This document shows positions 9,702 to 20,393 of a stretch of 64,000 bases of DNA, in pieces. This DNA comes from an uncultured Micrococcaceae bacterium (lineage in GTDB: Bacteria; Actinomycetota; Actinomycetes; Actinomycetales; Micrococcaceae). The position numbers and the translations under genes are program-made. The stretch's first letter is position 1; each line of letters begins with the position of its first letter. The DNA lies in the NCBI GenBank assembly GCA_947502645.1, contig CANNAD010000003.1, forward strand, positions 489,676 through 553,675. Direction: 5' to 3'. The notes under the pieces are model-generated. The model was not told where the DNA came from, searched no databases, and was given only the letters and a program-made list of their open reading frames with translations.

Positions 9702-10198
9702 GCCGCCGGGTACTGTTCGAGGAACTCTGCCCAGCGGGGCGCTGGCCGTTCAAGTTCGCGGATCTGCCACACCCTTCCTCGCGGAGGACGCGGGAGGGTC
9801 CGTAGCTGCCACCCAATTTCTGCGAGAGTCCGGCTGCCCTTGAGGTTGTTGCAGTGCAGGCAGCACGCCACGAGATTCTCCCAAGTATCGGCCCCTCCCC
9901 GGGAGCGTGGAAACACATGGTCCAGGGTGGAGGCAGGTTTGCCGCAGTAAGCACACAGGTGGTTGTCCCGCCGGAGGACACCTCGCCGCGTAACGGCTAC
10001 ACCGTCCCTGTAAGGCACTCGAACGTACCTGTTGAGCAGGATGACAGACGGGCGCGCGAACGTCTCGTTGGGGCCGATCACGGGTTCCTCCTCCTCGGAT
10101 ATGACGCTTGCCTTATCTGTCAGGACAAGGACGATCGCCCGACGGAAGCTCACCACCGCCAGTGGTTCATATCCAGCATTCAGAACGAGAGTGCGCAT
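9698..10198 (-). CDS. HNH endonuclease family protein
   Basis: A 166-residue HNH nuclease. The core has CAYCGKP, then STLDHVFPRSRGG with the DH pair, then NLVACCLHCNNLKG; the two Cys-x-x-Cys pairs would bind structural zinc. The N-terminal half (MRTLVLNAGYEPLAVVSFRRA) is typical of a stand-alone actinobacterial family of unknown role, not a homing endonuclease inside an intron or intein. A clear AAGAGGAA ribosome site precedes the ATG. It is the first gene of the mobA-moeA operon, although no functional link is known. Confidence 0.88.
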   Translation of the reverse strand: MRTLVLNAGYEPLAVVSFRRAIVLVLTDKASVISEEEEPVIGPNETFARPSVILLNRYVRVPYRDGVAVTRRGVLRRDNHLCAYCGKPASTLDHVFPRSRGGADTWENLVACCLHCNNLKGSRTLAEIGWQLRTLPRPPRGRVWQIRELERPAPRWAEFLEQYPAA

Positions 10199-10338
10199 GA
10201 CACGTTCCTCTTAAACTGATCCGTTGATCAAGCCTGGCCCGCACATGGCGGTATTGGACCCGTCCTGGTGAAGACGCTCCAACAGTGCAAGAGTAAACGG
10301 TTCAGCGCCCCGGCGCTAACGTTTGCTCCGGTTAAACA

Positions 10339-10370
10339 AACGATCCCCGTCCGTGTGGACGGGGATCGTT
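10339..10370 (-). terminator. Rho-independent terminator of the cell-wall hydrolase operon
   Basis: A perfect hairpin with arms AACGATCCCCGTCC and GGACGGGGATCGTT around a 4-base loop. On the minus strand it is followed by TTGTTTAA. It lies about 20 bases past the stop of the gene ending at 10390. Confidence 0.85.
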
Positions 10371-10389
10371 ATGTTAGTCAAGCGATTCT

Positions 10390-11172
10390 TTAGCCACCAA
10401 GGCTGATGTAAACGCCGCCGGAGCCGAGCTCTGCGGGGGCAATCGCGGTGGTGCCACCATTGAATCCACCGTGGACTGCCTGTCCGCCACCGATGTAGAC
10501 GGCGATGTGAGGGACACCTGCGCCAGCGTTGTCGTAGTAGATGAGGTCGCCGGGCTGGGCCTGAGCGGCGCTGACTACGGTCCCGAGGGACATGTAGCCG
10601 ATTGGCCAACCGTGGAAGTTGATGCCTGCTGCAGCAAGGGCGTTGCTGACCAGACGGGTGCAGTCCTGGGAGACGCCGAGCTGAGCCTGGGCTGCAGCAG
10701 CGACCGTTGCGCCGATACCGGAGGGAACGGACGGAGCGGGAGCTTCAACGACGGGAGCCGGCGCTTCAACGACGGGAGCCGGAGTCTGGGCTACAGGAGC
10801 AACGGGAGCTGCCTGCTCCTGAGCTACCTCATTGGCCACGGTCTGCACAGCAGGCGCCTCGACAACAGGAGCTGCTACTGCTGCTACTGCGGCCTGGCGC
10901 TCGAAGCTGACGTTCGCATCGGCGGCCACGGTCACGGTGGTAGGCACTGCCTGAAGTTCCAGAGCCGTGGTGACGGCCTGGCGGTCGGGGCTTACGGGAG
11001 CAGCGTTGGCTGCAACTCCGGATGTCAGCACAAGGCCTGAGGCCGCTGCGATGACGGCTGCCTGGCGGCCGACACCTCCAGCGTTTGAGCTGACGGCTTT
11101 CGCCAGTGAGGTCAGCGAGTTGGCCCGCTGAACGTCCGCGCGGTGGCGCGAGATGGTGGCACGAGGTGTCAT
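10390..11172 (-). CDS. Secreted NlpC/P60-type (C40) cell-wall peptidase
   Basis: A 260-residue exported protein. After a polar N-terminus comes a hydrophobic export segment (about 37-58, ending VAANAA), then a long low-complexity linker rich in Ala, Pro and Val with tandem EAPAPVV repeats, then a C-terminal NlpC/P60 domain from about 155. The likely nucleophile is the Cys in SQDCTRLVSNAL and the histidine is in VPHIAVYIGGG. Such enzymes cleave stem-peptide bonds in peptidoglycan. The ATG at 11172 has GGAG before it. It follows the next paralogue by 28 bases and so probably shares that gene's riboswitch-controlled transcript. Confidence 0.85.
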   Translation of the reverse strand: MTPRATISRHRADVQRANSLTSLAKAVSSNAGGVGRQAAVIAAASGLVLTSGVAANAAPVSPDRQAVTTALELQAVPTTVTVAADANVSFERQAAVAAVAAPVVEAPAVQTVANEVAQEQAAPVAPVAQTPAPVVEAPAPVVEAPAPSVPSGIGATVAAAAQAQLGVSQDCTRLVSNALAAAGINFHGWPIGYMSLGTVVSAAQAQPGDLIYYDNAGAGVPHIAVYIGGGQAVHGGFNGGTTAIAPAELGSGGVYISLGG

Positions 11173-11200
11173 GTTCGTTTTTCTCCGGTTGTCTCTGGGC

Positions 11201-11968
11201 TTAGCTGACGCGAACGAACGTTGCGCCGGAAAGGACTGATGCATCATGAAGAACGGTGTTGAAACCGTTGAAGCCACCGCTGATGGCCTGGCCGTTACCT
11301 ACGTAGATCGCGACGTGTCCGCCAGTGATCATCAGATCACCGGGGGCTGGGTTGCTCACGACTGTCCCGTAGGCGTAGAAACCGGAGGGACCGATGTCGC
11401 CGACGCTCTTGCCGATTGAGCGCAGAGCCTTTTCAACCATCGCGGTGCAATCCTGCGCGATGCCGAGCTGGCCGTACGCGGAAGCAACGAGCGCTGCGCC
11501 GACGCTGCTGGAAGCAACAGGTGCGGGGGCTTCTTTGGTTTCCGGGGCGGGAGCGGCCTCAGCTGCGGGCGCCGGAGCTTCTGGCGTGGCAGCGGGTGTC
11601 TCAACCGTTTCGGGGGCCTCTACGGCCTGTTCAGCTACGGTCGGCGCTTCGACGACGGGAGCCTGGAACGACTCAGCCACAACCGCAGCCTCACGTTCGA
11701 AGGACACCTCGACGTTGGCCGGAACCGTGACGGTGGCTGGCTGAAGGCTGGCCTGGCTGAGAACAGTGGTGGACAGCGCCTCGCGGTCCATGCTCTCGGC
11801 CGCCTGCGCGGGGATGCCAGCAGTGAGGATAAGGCCCGATGTGGCGGCGAATACGGCCGCGCTACGGCCCACTGTTCCTGCATTTGAGGAGACTGCCTTT
11901 GACACGGCAGTCAGCGGGTTCGAGCTGACTGTGGGCGCACGATGGCGTCCCGATGTAGTACTGGACAC
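11201..11968 (-). CDS. Secreted NlpC/P60-like cell-wall protein, riboswitch-controlled
   Basis: A paralogue of the gene at 10390-11172, 255 residues from a GTG start. The GTG at 11968 has GGGAGAGG about 8 bases upstream and lines up with the paralogue's start; the frame extends further only because the riboswitch leader happens to stay open. Export segment at about 35-55, Glu/Ala/Pro-rich linker, then a C-terminal C40-like domain with Cys in AQDCTAMVEKAL and His in GGHVAIYVGNG. The nucleophile follows the rule DC[ST]. Predicted product: an extracellular peptidoglycan endopeptidase. Confidence 0.82.
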   Translation of the reverse strand: MSSTTSGRHRAPTVSSNPLTAVSKAVSSNAGTVGRSAAVFAATSGLILTAGIPAQAAESMDREALSTTVLSQASLQPATVTVPANVEVSFEREAAVVAESFQAPVVEAPTVAEQAVEAPETVETPAATPEAPAPAAEAAPAPETKEAPAPVASSSVGAALVASAYGQLGIAQDCTAMVEKALRSIGKSVGDIGPSGFYAYGTVVSNPAPGDLMITGGHVAIYVGNGQAISGGFNGFNTVLHDASVLSGATFVRVS

Positions 11969-11984
11969 AGAAGTTGCCTCTCCC

Positions 11985-12163
11985 AATGCCTGCGGGGTGA
12001 GCTGTCGGATTCGGATGGGAGTCACCCGGTCGCGGTTCTCGTACTGGACGAATACCCGCGACTTAACCCCAAGGATCTGGTGGCCCAGACCCAAAAATGG
12101 TTCCCCCGCCTCTGCCATGCGATTTATGCGAACGGACCTCGGTCAGTGGCAGAGTTTGGCTAT
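11985..12163 (-). promoter_or_regulatory. c-di-AMP riboswitch (ydaO/yuaA class) before the NlpC/P60 operon
   Basis: Read on the minus strand, the leader shows the class hallmarks in order: a hairpin with arms CTCTGCCA and TGGCAGAG (12154-12147 and 12117-12110), then GGCGGGGGAACC, CTTGGGGTTAAGTCGCGG, ACCGGGTGACTCCCATCC and the terminal GAATCCGACAGCTCACCCC then GCAGGC. The closing stem is GCC/GGC. The same blocks recur at 13056-13237 with compensatory changes in the hairpin. In this class c-di-AMP binding usually turns expression off; actinobacterial examples sit before wall hydrolase genes. Confidence 0.88.
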
Positions 12164-12265
12164 CTGTCCGAGTGCGCCAAACCTTTTGCGAATTTGGCAC
12201 GAGTAAGACGGTACAACAGTTTTGTTATGAAGTCACGTTCAGGTCACGAACGAGCGTGTTGATCA

Positions 12266-13039
12266 TCACAGCCACCCATTTGGATCGACTGCTTTTCCAT
12301 CGATGAAGACCTCGAAATGCAGGTGGCAACCAGTCGAGGCGCCCGTGCTTCCACTGGATCCGACGACGTCGCCGCGGTTAACCTGCTGGCCTGGCGTCAC
12401 GGTGATGCCGGCCATGTGGTTGTACGTGGTCTCCAGGCCGTTGCCGTGGTCTATCACCACCCGGTTACCGCCGCCAAAGGCATGCCAGCCTGCTGACTTC
12501 ACCAGTCCGGAGGCCGCAGCCAGTACGTTCGCGCCGCAGGGCGATGCGAAGTCCTGGCCCGAATGCATTTCACCGGCTATGCCCGTAATCGGACTGGTGC
12601 GGTACCCGAAGCTCGACGTCGGATTCAGAACTTCCATGGGAGCCGCGAGCGTACCTTCGGCCTCCGCCAGCTCAAGATCCCCGGCCGAGGCAGCCATGAT
12701 GTCATCGAGCTTTCGCTCGGGGTCGAATTCGCTGCCCATCTGAACCCGCTGGAAGCTGACATGTGCAGTGGCAGCGGCTGAAACCAGCTTGCCTGACTCC
12801 TGCTGTGGCGCCTTGGCCTCTGGCGGTGGAGCAGCTGCAGTGGTGGGCAGCGCAACTGTTAGTGCGACGCCTGATACGGCAGCGACCATCGCAAACTTCT
12901 GACCAACACCGGTCAACGAGTGATTGCTGCGTGTTTCCACTGGTCTGCTGCGTCGTGCTGCTCTATGCGCGTCCCGTGGACGCGCTTCCGGCACGGATGC
13001 CGGCGCAGCATGACGCGGCGAAGCCCTGTGCTTCGACAT
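12266..13039 (-). CDS. Secreted M23 (LytM-type) peptidase
   Basis: A 257-residue exported metallopeptidase homologue. Residues about 48-70 form an export segment (MVAAVSGVALTVALPTTAAA), followed by a linker and then a C-terminal M23 domain. The zinc and catalytic motifs are present: HSGQDFASPCG, YNHMAG and HLHFEVFIDG. It should cut peptide cross-links in peptidoglycan. The start at 13039 has GAGAGGAAAG directly upstream. A riboswitch fills its leader. Its N-terminal NHSLTGVGQKFAMVAAVSG resembles the corresponding region of the two NlpC/P60 genes, suggesting a shared export module. Confidence 0.9.
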   Translation of the reverse strand: MSKHRASPRHAAPASVPEARPRDAHRAARRSRPVETRSNHSLTGVGQKFAMVAAVSGVALTVALPTTAAAPPPEAKAPQQESGKLVSAAATAHVSFQRVQMGSEFDPERKLDDIMAASAGDLELAEAEGTLAAPMEVLNPTSSFGYRTSPITGIAGEMHSGQDFASPCGANVLAAASGLVKSAGWHAFGGGNRVVIDHGNGLETTYNHMAGITVTPGQQVNRGDVVGSSGSTGASTGCHLHFEVFIDGKAVDPNGWL

Positions 13040-13055
13040 ACTTTCCTCTCGTATA

Positions 13056-13237
13056 AGCCTGCGAAGTTAGCTGTCGGATTCGGACTAGAGAGCAGCCCGG
13101 TTCCTGACGCGGCGGCACACGGATGCGCTGACGATCTTGGAACTTCACCCCGAGACGGCGCAAATGGCCGCCGGAAATGGATCCTCCACCCCTGCCAGAT
13201 TTCGAACGAATCGCATTTCCGCTGGCAGGGCTCGGCT
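13056..13237 (-). promoter_or_regulatory. c-di-AMP riboswitch (ydaO/yuaA class) before the M23 peptidase
   Basis: Second copy of the motif, minus strand: hairpin arms CCCTGCCAG and CTGGCAGGG (13230-13222 and 13198-13190), GGTGGAGGATCC, TCTCGGGGTGAAGTTCC, AGGAACCGGGCTGCTCTC and the terminal GAATCCGACAGCTAACTTC then GCAGGC. The closing stem is AGCC/GGCT. The hairpin differs from the other copy but stays paired. The aptamer ends 16 bases before the M23 start codon, so ribosome-site masking is a plausible mode. Confidence 0.88.
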
Positions 13238-13276
13238 GACGGAAAGGTAACGCCGATGTCTCGACGTCCGCGATCT

Positions 13277-13306
13277 ACTATATGTCGGCGGGTGCCGCCG
13301 TAACAA
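13277..13306 (-). promoter_or_regulatory. Predicted sigma-70 type promoter for the M23 gene
   Basis: On the minus strand TTGTTA (13306-13301) and TATAGT (13282-13277) are separated by 18 bases. The implied start of transcription near 13270 lies about 30 bases before the riboswitch, which supports both calls. Confidence 0.6.
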
Positions 13307-13372
13307 TTCCGTTATCGGGCACCCAATATGTTGCTCGTTTGAGAGCGATCATAGCACTCGTTATGACCTACG

Positions 13373-14077
13373 TCACGGGTTTAGCGGAACGGCTACAAAG
13401 ATGTGGGCGGCCACCTCGGACGGGAGCTCCAGAGCGCCGGAGACACCGGGCACACGGACCGAGATGTAGTCGCCCACGCTCTCGAGCGTCACGGTGGCTC
13501 CCGGTTTGATGCCGCCCTCTTCCAGTTGACCCAGCAGCTCCGGATCCACCTGGATAGGTTCCGATAGCCGCTTCACCAGATAGGAATCCTCAAGCTGACC
13601 ATTCGCCATGACGGCAGACAGACTGGCCACGCCGGCCGTGAAGTCTGGCGCTTGCGGACCGCCGAGGGCAACGAGCCCCGGGATGGGGTTGCCATACGGG
13701 GATTCGCTCGGCCGGTTCAGCAGCTCGTAGAGCCGTTGTTCGACGCGTTCACTCATGACGTGCTCCCAGCGGCACGCTTCTTCGTGGACGTAGGGCCAAT
13801 CCAGACCGATGACGTCTGCGAGCAGGCGTTCCGCCAGACGGTGTTTGCGCATTACTTCCACGGCCCGTCGTCGGCCGACCTCGGTGAACTCAAGGTGCCT
13901 GTCACCAGAGACGACGACGAGGCCGTCCCGCTCCATCCGCCCGATGGTCTGGGACACTGTGGGGCCGGAATGACGCAGCCGCTCGGCTATTCGGGCACGG
14001 AGCGCGACAATGCCCTCCTCCTCGAGTTCGAGGATGGTTCGCAGGTACATCTCCGTGGTATCAATCAGGTCTGTCAC
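13373..14077 (-). CDS. DtxR/IdeR-family metal-dependent transcriptional regulator
   Basis: A 234-residue repressor of the DtxR family, which binds DNA when loaded with Fe(II) or Mn(II). The N-terminal winged helix includes the recognition helix region SGPTVSQTIGRMERDGL. The dimerisation domain has HRLAERLL and HEEACRWEHVMSE, which places Cys, Glu and His as in the DtxR primary site (Cys102, Glu105, His106). A C-terminal SH3-like domain (about 160-234) is present, as in IdeR and DtxR and not in the shorter MntR type. Neighbours do not show its targets; iron is the likelier metal. Confidence 0.88.
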   Translation of the reverse strand: MTDLIDTTEMYLRTILELEEEGIVALRARIAERLRHSGPTVSQTIGRMERDGLVVVSGDRHLEFTEVGRRRAVEVMRKHRLAERLLADVIGLDWPYVHEEACRWEHVMSERVEQRLYELLNRPSESPYGNPIPGLVALGGPQAPDFTAGVASLSAVMANGQLEDSYLVKRLSEPIQVDPELLGQLEEGGIKPGATVTLESVGDYISVRVPGVSGALELPSEVAAHIFVAVPLNP

Positions 14078-14213
14078 GCCCCCTACGTTACTTCATGAGC
14101 CCGTGCCGCCAATGTTCTGTGTGGCCGACGAAACTGGTGCGGCAGCTTAACAAAGAAGAGGCCCGGCACCCTCAGGTGCACAATAGACCTCACCTACCCG
14201 CAACCGCATCTGA

Positions 14214-16576
<2,363 letters not shown>

Positions 16577-16625
16577 CAGACACCAGCGCTCCTACCGTCA
16601 TCAACGACCACCAGATACAAGGAAG

Positions 16626-17045
16626 TTATTCGCCTCCGCGCGCGTCGGAAACGGTGTCCTGGTCATCTTCGGGAAGGACCCGTTCAGCCCAGGGAACCCA
16701 TTCCGGAGACAAGAGGGAATAATCCGACGGCAGCAGCCCGACTTCGCAGACGCTGGCGTCCTTCCCTCGCGGGACCCGCGAAAGTGTGGCATACCAGTGC
16801 CACCCCTGATAACCGGCGAGCCGGGACTCAAAGCGGTGCGTTACCAGCCGATCAGCTTCCGGGGAAGCCGACACGTGATCCCCGAGCTGCTCCTCGGGAA
16901 TGACTTCAAGCAACCCCTCCCGAGCCTTACCCACGGCAGCGGCCAACACGGCGTCGGGCTTGGTGGGTTTGCGCGGGGGCCGGCGCTTGGCCGGAGCCTT
17001 GGCAGGCTCGGCCACTGGCGCTGGGGAATCTGTGGACTCTGTCAT
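16626..17045 (-). CDS. DUF3027 family protein (short form)
   Basis: A 139-residue protein. Residues 30-130 carry the DUF3027 pattern: DAVLAAAVGKAREGL, LVTHRFESRLAGYQGWHWYATLSRVPR, EVGLLPSDYSLLSPEWVPWAERV. The N-terminus is a basic Pro/Ala/Lys tail. Family members I know of are often about twice as long, so this looks like the conserved core only; no frameshift is evident downstream. It follows the cold-shock gene by 6 bases and is surely co-transcribed. Function unknown. Confidence 0.78.
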   Translation of the reverse strand: MTESTDSPAPVAEPAKAPAKRRPPRKPTKPDAVLAAAVGKAREGLLEVIPEEQLGDHVSASPEADRLVTHRFESRLAGYQGWHWYATLSRVPRGKDASVCEVGLLPSDYSLLSPEWVPWAERVLPEDDQDTVSDARGGE

Positions 17046-17051
17046 TACTGC

Positions 17052-17435
17052 TTAGGCGTCCAGCTCGTCGGCAACGTGACGCAATACCGATGCAACCTTG
17101 CGGGCGTGCTCGCGTTCCGGGTACCGGCCCTTGCGCAGCCCGTTCGATACGGAGTCCAGCAACTTGATGAGGTCCTCGGTGATGACGGCCATGTCATCCG
17201 CATTCTTCCTGGAGGCTTTCGCCACGGAAGGCTGTGTGTCGAGGATGCGGGCCGAGAGCGCCTGCAGACCACGCCTCCCATCGGCAACACCGAACTCGAG
17301 CCGGGTCCCCGGTTTCACCTCTTTAACGCCTGCCGGAAGTGCTGACGCGTGCAGGAATACTTCCTGGCCGTCGTCGCTGGCCAGGAACCCAAAACCTTTT
17401 TCGGTGTCAAACCATTTGACCTTGCCAACAGGCAC
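17052..17435 (-). CDS. Cold-shock domain protein with C-terminal extension
   Basis: Residues 1-66 form a cold-shock domain with both RNA-binding motifs: KGFGFLASDD (RNP1) and VFLHASAL (RNP2-like). A further 60 residues (DDMAVITEDLIKLLDSVSNGLRKGRYPE) form a likely helical tail not found in 67-residue CspA proteins. GTG start at 17435 with AGAGG upstream. First gene of a two-gene unit with DUF3027. Expected role: RNA chaperone or single-strand nucleic acid binding. Confidence 0.9.
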   Translation of the reverse strand: MPVGKVKWFDTEKGFGFLASDDGQEVFLHASALPAGVKEVKPGTRLEFGVADGRRGLQALSARILDTQPSVAKASRKNADDMAVITEDLIKLLDSVSNGLRKGRYPEREHARKVASVLRHVADELDA

Positions 17436-17521
17436 TGTACTTACCTCTTCTTAACTCATGCGGGTGCAGTCGTTGACGCCGACTGCCGCGTTGTCCATGT
17501 TCCCGGTGCTGGCGTCAAAGT

Positions 17522-17542
17522 ACTGCCGGCCATTCCGGCAGT
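17522..17542. repeat. Perfect inverted repeat upstream of the cold-shock gene
   Basis: Arms ACTGCCGG and CCGGCAGT with a 5-base spacer, in the 203-base divergent region between the cold-shock gene (minus) and the small membrane protein gene (plus). Candidate operator or leader hairpin; nothing else distinct is seen in this gap. Confidence 0.45.
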
Positions 17543-17638
17543 CGCCGCGAACGGGAGAAGTCTGTTGTACAAGGTTAACCCGTCCGGGACCGTTGCGGTG
17601 ACTTTGACGGCCGGATGTCCGCTGTTAGCGTTATCGCC

Positions 17639-17881
17639 ATGACAAACAGTCCACCGGACGACGCCGTAACGCACGATCACATCCTGCGTGTCGGCACCGT
17701 GATCGCCGTCGTGCTTGCCGGTGTTGGCCTGCTGTCGCTGATAGCAGTGCTCGTCAGCGCAGCAGCTGGCGTCCAGGCGTGGGCCGGGCTGCTGTTCCTT
17801 GCTTATGCGTGCCTCCCGCTGGCCTTCATCATGCTGGGTTTCATGGTGATCGTGGGCCTGCTCCGGCGTCGCCGTCACTGA
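17639..17881 (+). CDS. Small membrane protein, function unknown
   Basis: An 80-residue protein with two hydrophobic segments (about 16-41 and 46-72) and a basic RRRRH tail, which would place the C-terminus in the cytoplasm. The frame also allows an ATG at 17615; neither start has a good ribosome site, so the start is uncertain. It precedes the helicase-associated gene on the same strand by 73 bases. I do not recognise a family. Confidence 0.55.
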   Translation: MTNSPPDDAVTHDHILRVGTVIAVVLAGVGLLSLIAVLVSAAAGVQAWAGLLFLAYACLPLAFIMLGFMVIVGLLRRRRH

Positions 17882-17954
17882 CGTTCACAGCACTTCTCTG
17901 ATGCAGTGGAATCGTGCGTAACTGTCAGCCCCAGGTAAGGGTACGGTTAAGGTA

Positions 17955-20393
17955 ATGTCTGCGATCCGTGCTCTGGCTGAAGACTTGAATTCGCGCAGTG
18001 ACAATGATCTGCGTTCCTTCCTGCTGGCACGGCCCGATCTGGCCCTCCCGCCGGTCCCCGACTTTTCTGCTCTGGCGGCGCGGGCGTCAACCCGTGTCAG
18101 TGTCCAGAGGGCGCTCGAGCGGTTGACGGAGCCCGAGTTGGATGTCCTTCAGACGATCGAGCTCACGACGAGTGAGGAATCCCAGGTCAGCACCACGGCG
18201 TCCTGGCTCAAAGCCTGTATCGGCGGCGCCACGATCAAGGGTCTTGAGACGATTCTGGACACGCTTCATTCGCTGGCGCTGATCCGCCGCGGGCCTGCAC
18301 ACCCCGGAACTCCTGCCAGCGACCACAAGCGCCGATTCTACCTTCCGATCCCTTCACTTCAGGAAGCGCTGGGGCCTTACCCGGCAGGGCTTGGCCGCCC
18401 GTATACGTCTCTGGTGGTCGCGAATCCCGAGTTCGGGCAGTCGCTCGTTGGTATCGTTGCGACCCTGCGTGTCCGCGGTTTCGCCGTCGACGAAGCGGAC
18501 TCCCCCGAAACTGCGGCCTTCGCGATGCAGCACTGGGTCAGTGACGCCGATAATTGGGCGGCTGTGACCACATCCGCGCCCGCTGGAACCATGGAGCTGC
18601 TACGCCGGTTCACCTCTTCACCGGTCGGAACACTGCCTAAGGGTGATTCCCTGCCAACAGTCCGTTGGCTGCTCGAGACCGGACTGCTGGTCCCCATCGA
18701 CGCCGAGTACGTCGAACTCCCCAGAGCAGTGGGCCAGGCCGCACGCGGACACCTCATCGTGTCGCAGCTGCGGCTCAACCCACCCGTCCCGGACCTGCAG
18801 ACGACGACGGCGGCCCGCCGCGACAATGCCGCCCACAGTGCTGTGGCGGAGACGCTTCGTCTGGTGACGGAATTGCTGCACGCCGTTCATGGCACCCCGG
18901 TGGCAACTCTGCGCTCCGGCGGCGTAGGTGTCCGGGAAATTCGCAAACTCTCAGAAAAGCTACGGGTTCAACAGGCAGAAACCGCCTGGCTGCTGGAACT
19001 GGCCGCGACGGCGTCGCTCATCGAGCTCAATGTGGATACTTCCAGATGGACTGTGACACCCCACGACGATTGGCAGGAACTCGACCGCAACAAGCAGTGG
19101 GAACGGCTCGTGAAGGGGTGGCTGGTCAGCCAGCGAGCGCCGTCGCTGTTCGGCACCACAAGCCCGGCTGGTGGAACGGTCAATGCGCTGGCTGCAGAAG
19201 CGTCACGGCCGGATGCCCCTCATGTTCGCCGTAGTCTGCTGCGGACGCTTACTGAGCTGGATTCTTCGGGCTCGTCCGATGACGCTCCGGCTATCCTGAA
19301 CAGTCCGGCCGTCGTCGACCGACTGACCTGGTATCAGCCACGGCTGCAGCGCAGGTTCGCCCGACTTGTCCCGGGCATGCTGCTGGAGGCTTCGCATCTG
19401 GGGCTGATCGGGTCTTCAGCGCTGACGGAATTGGGGCGGCAGGTTGAAGCGGAAGATTTCGACGCCGCGGCCGCCGCCCTCGCGGATCATCTCCCCGATG
19501 CTCTGAGCCACTTCGTGCTGCAGGCGGATCTCACCGCCGTCGCGCCCGGTTATCTGGATCCTGAGGTCACGCGCTTCCTCGTTCTGGTATCTACCGCGGA
19601 GGGGCAGGGACCTGCCGCCGTCTACCGGTTCTCCGAGGTCTCGATCCGGCATGGACTGGACGCGGGACTGACGTCGGATTCGATCACCGAATTTCTGTCC
19701 ACACACTCAGCTACCCCGGTCCCCCAGCCGTTGACTTACCTGGTCGAGGACACGGCACTCAGGCACGGGCAGCTGAAAGTCGGGCAGGCCGGAAGCTATC
19801 TGCGCAGCGATCACCCGGATCTACTGACGGACGTTCTCTCGGACTCCCGTACCGTTGTGCTAGGGCTGGAACGCCTCGCCCCCACCGTCGTCGTCTCCGG
19901 TGCGAGCGCCAATGAGCTCACCGCCACCTTGCGAAGCCTCGGGTACTCAACGTCTCGGGTAGGCGGAGCAGCCGCCTCCCTGAACCGCGCTCCCGCCACC
20001 AGCGCGGCACGCCGCAGGCCGGACAAGCCGGGGAGCACGATGGCGTCGGAAGTTCGCACCAACGTCTGGGAATTGAGCGACGACGACGCCGCGGCCCAGG
20101 TTCGTACGCTCAGAGGCGCTGCAGCCAAGCCGGCGGCAGGCGCAGCGGAGAGTGAACAACTCATCGGACTGGAAACACTACGTAAAGCGATCCGCCTGAA
20201 ACGAAAGGTCCGGATCGGCGTCGTCGACCGTGCCGGGAATCAGCGGCAGGAGGAACTTGTTCCCCTATCCGTATCCGGTGGACGCGTTCGGGTCTTCGAT
20301 CCGGCGCGTGAAACCGAGCACGTCGTTTCCATTCACCGCGTCATGGACGTGGAACTTCTTGAACCCCCTGGAGGAACATCCACCCATGGCTAA
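17955..20393 (+). CDS. Helicase-associated protein with XPB/Ssl2-type C-terminal domain
   Basis: An 812-residue protein that partners the XPB helicase encoded directly downstream in actinobacteria. The N-terminal two thirds are helical with winged-helix-like segments. A Helicase_C_3-like domain (about 590-680: FRALVP-like PLTYLVEDTALRHGQLKVG and LEASANELTATLRSLGY-type motifs) is followed by a C-terminal WYL-like stretch (LRKAIRLKRKVRIGVVDRAG ... HRVMDVELL). No Walker motifs, so it is not itself a helicase. It overlaps the next gene by 8 bases. Role in repair or transcription-coupled processes is inferred from the partner. Confidence 0.82.
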   Translation: MSAIRALAEDLNSRSDNDLRSFLLARPDLALPPVPDFSALAARASTRVSVQRALERLTEPELDVLQTIELTTSEESQVSTTASWLKACIGGATIKGLETILDTLHSLALIRRGPAHPGTPASDHKRRFYLPIPSLQEALGPYPAGLGRPYTSLVVANPEFGQSLVGIVATLRVRGFAVDEADSPETAAFAMQHWVSDADNWAAVTTSAPAGTMELLRRFTSSPVGTLPKGDSLPTVRWLLETGLLVPIDAEYVELPRAVGQAARGHLIVSQLRLNPPVPDLQTTTAARRDNAAHSAVAETLRLVTELLHAVHGTPVATLRSGGVGVREIRKLSEKLRVQQAETAWLLELAATASLIELNVDTSRWTVTPHDDWQELDRNKQWERLVKGWLVSQRAPSLFGTTSPAGGTVNALAAEASRPDAPHVRRSLLRTLTELDSSGSSDDAPAILNSPAVVDRLTWYQPRLQRRFARLVPGMLLEASHLGLIGSSALTELGRQVEAEDFDAAAAALADHLPDALSHFVLQADLTAVAPGYLDPEVTRFLVLVSTAEGQGPAAVYRFSEVSIRHGLDAGLTSDSITEFLSTHSATPVPQPLTYLVEDTALRHGQLKVGQAGSYLRSDHPDLLTDVLSDSRTVVLGLERLAPTVVVSGASANELTATLRSLGYSTSRVGGAAASLNRAPATSAARRRPDKPGSTMASEVRTNVWELSDDDAAAQVRTLRGAAAKPAAGAAESEQLIGLETLRKAIRLKRKVRIGVVDRAGNQRQEELVPLSVSGGRVRVFDPARETEHVVSIHRVMDVELLEPPGGTSTHG

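Noticed and set aside
10700..10800. Short tandem DNA repeat in the NlpC/P60 gene
   Set aside because: Encodes the Ala/Pro/Val/Glu linker (EAPAPVV repeats) of the protein, so it is a coding repeat and not a separate element.
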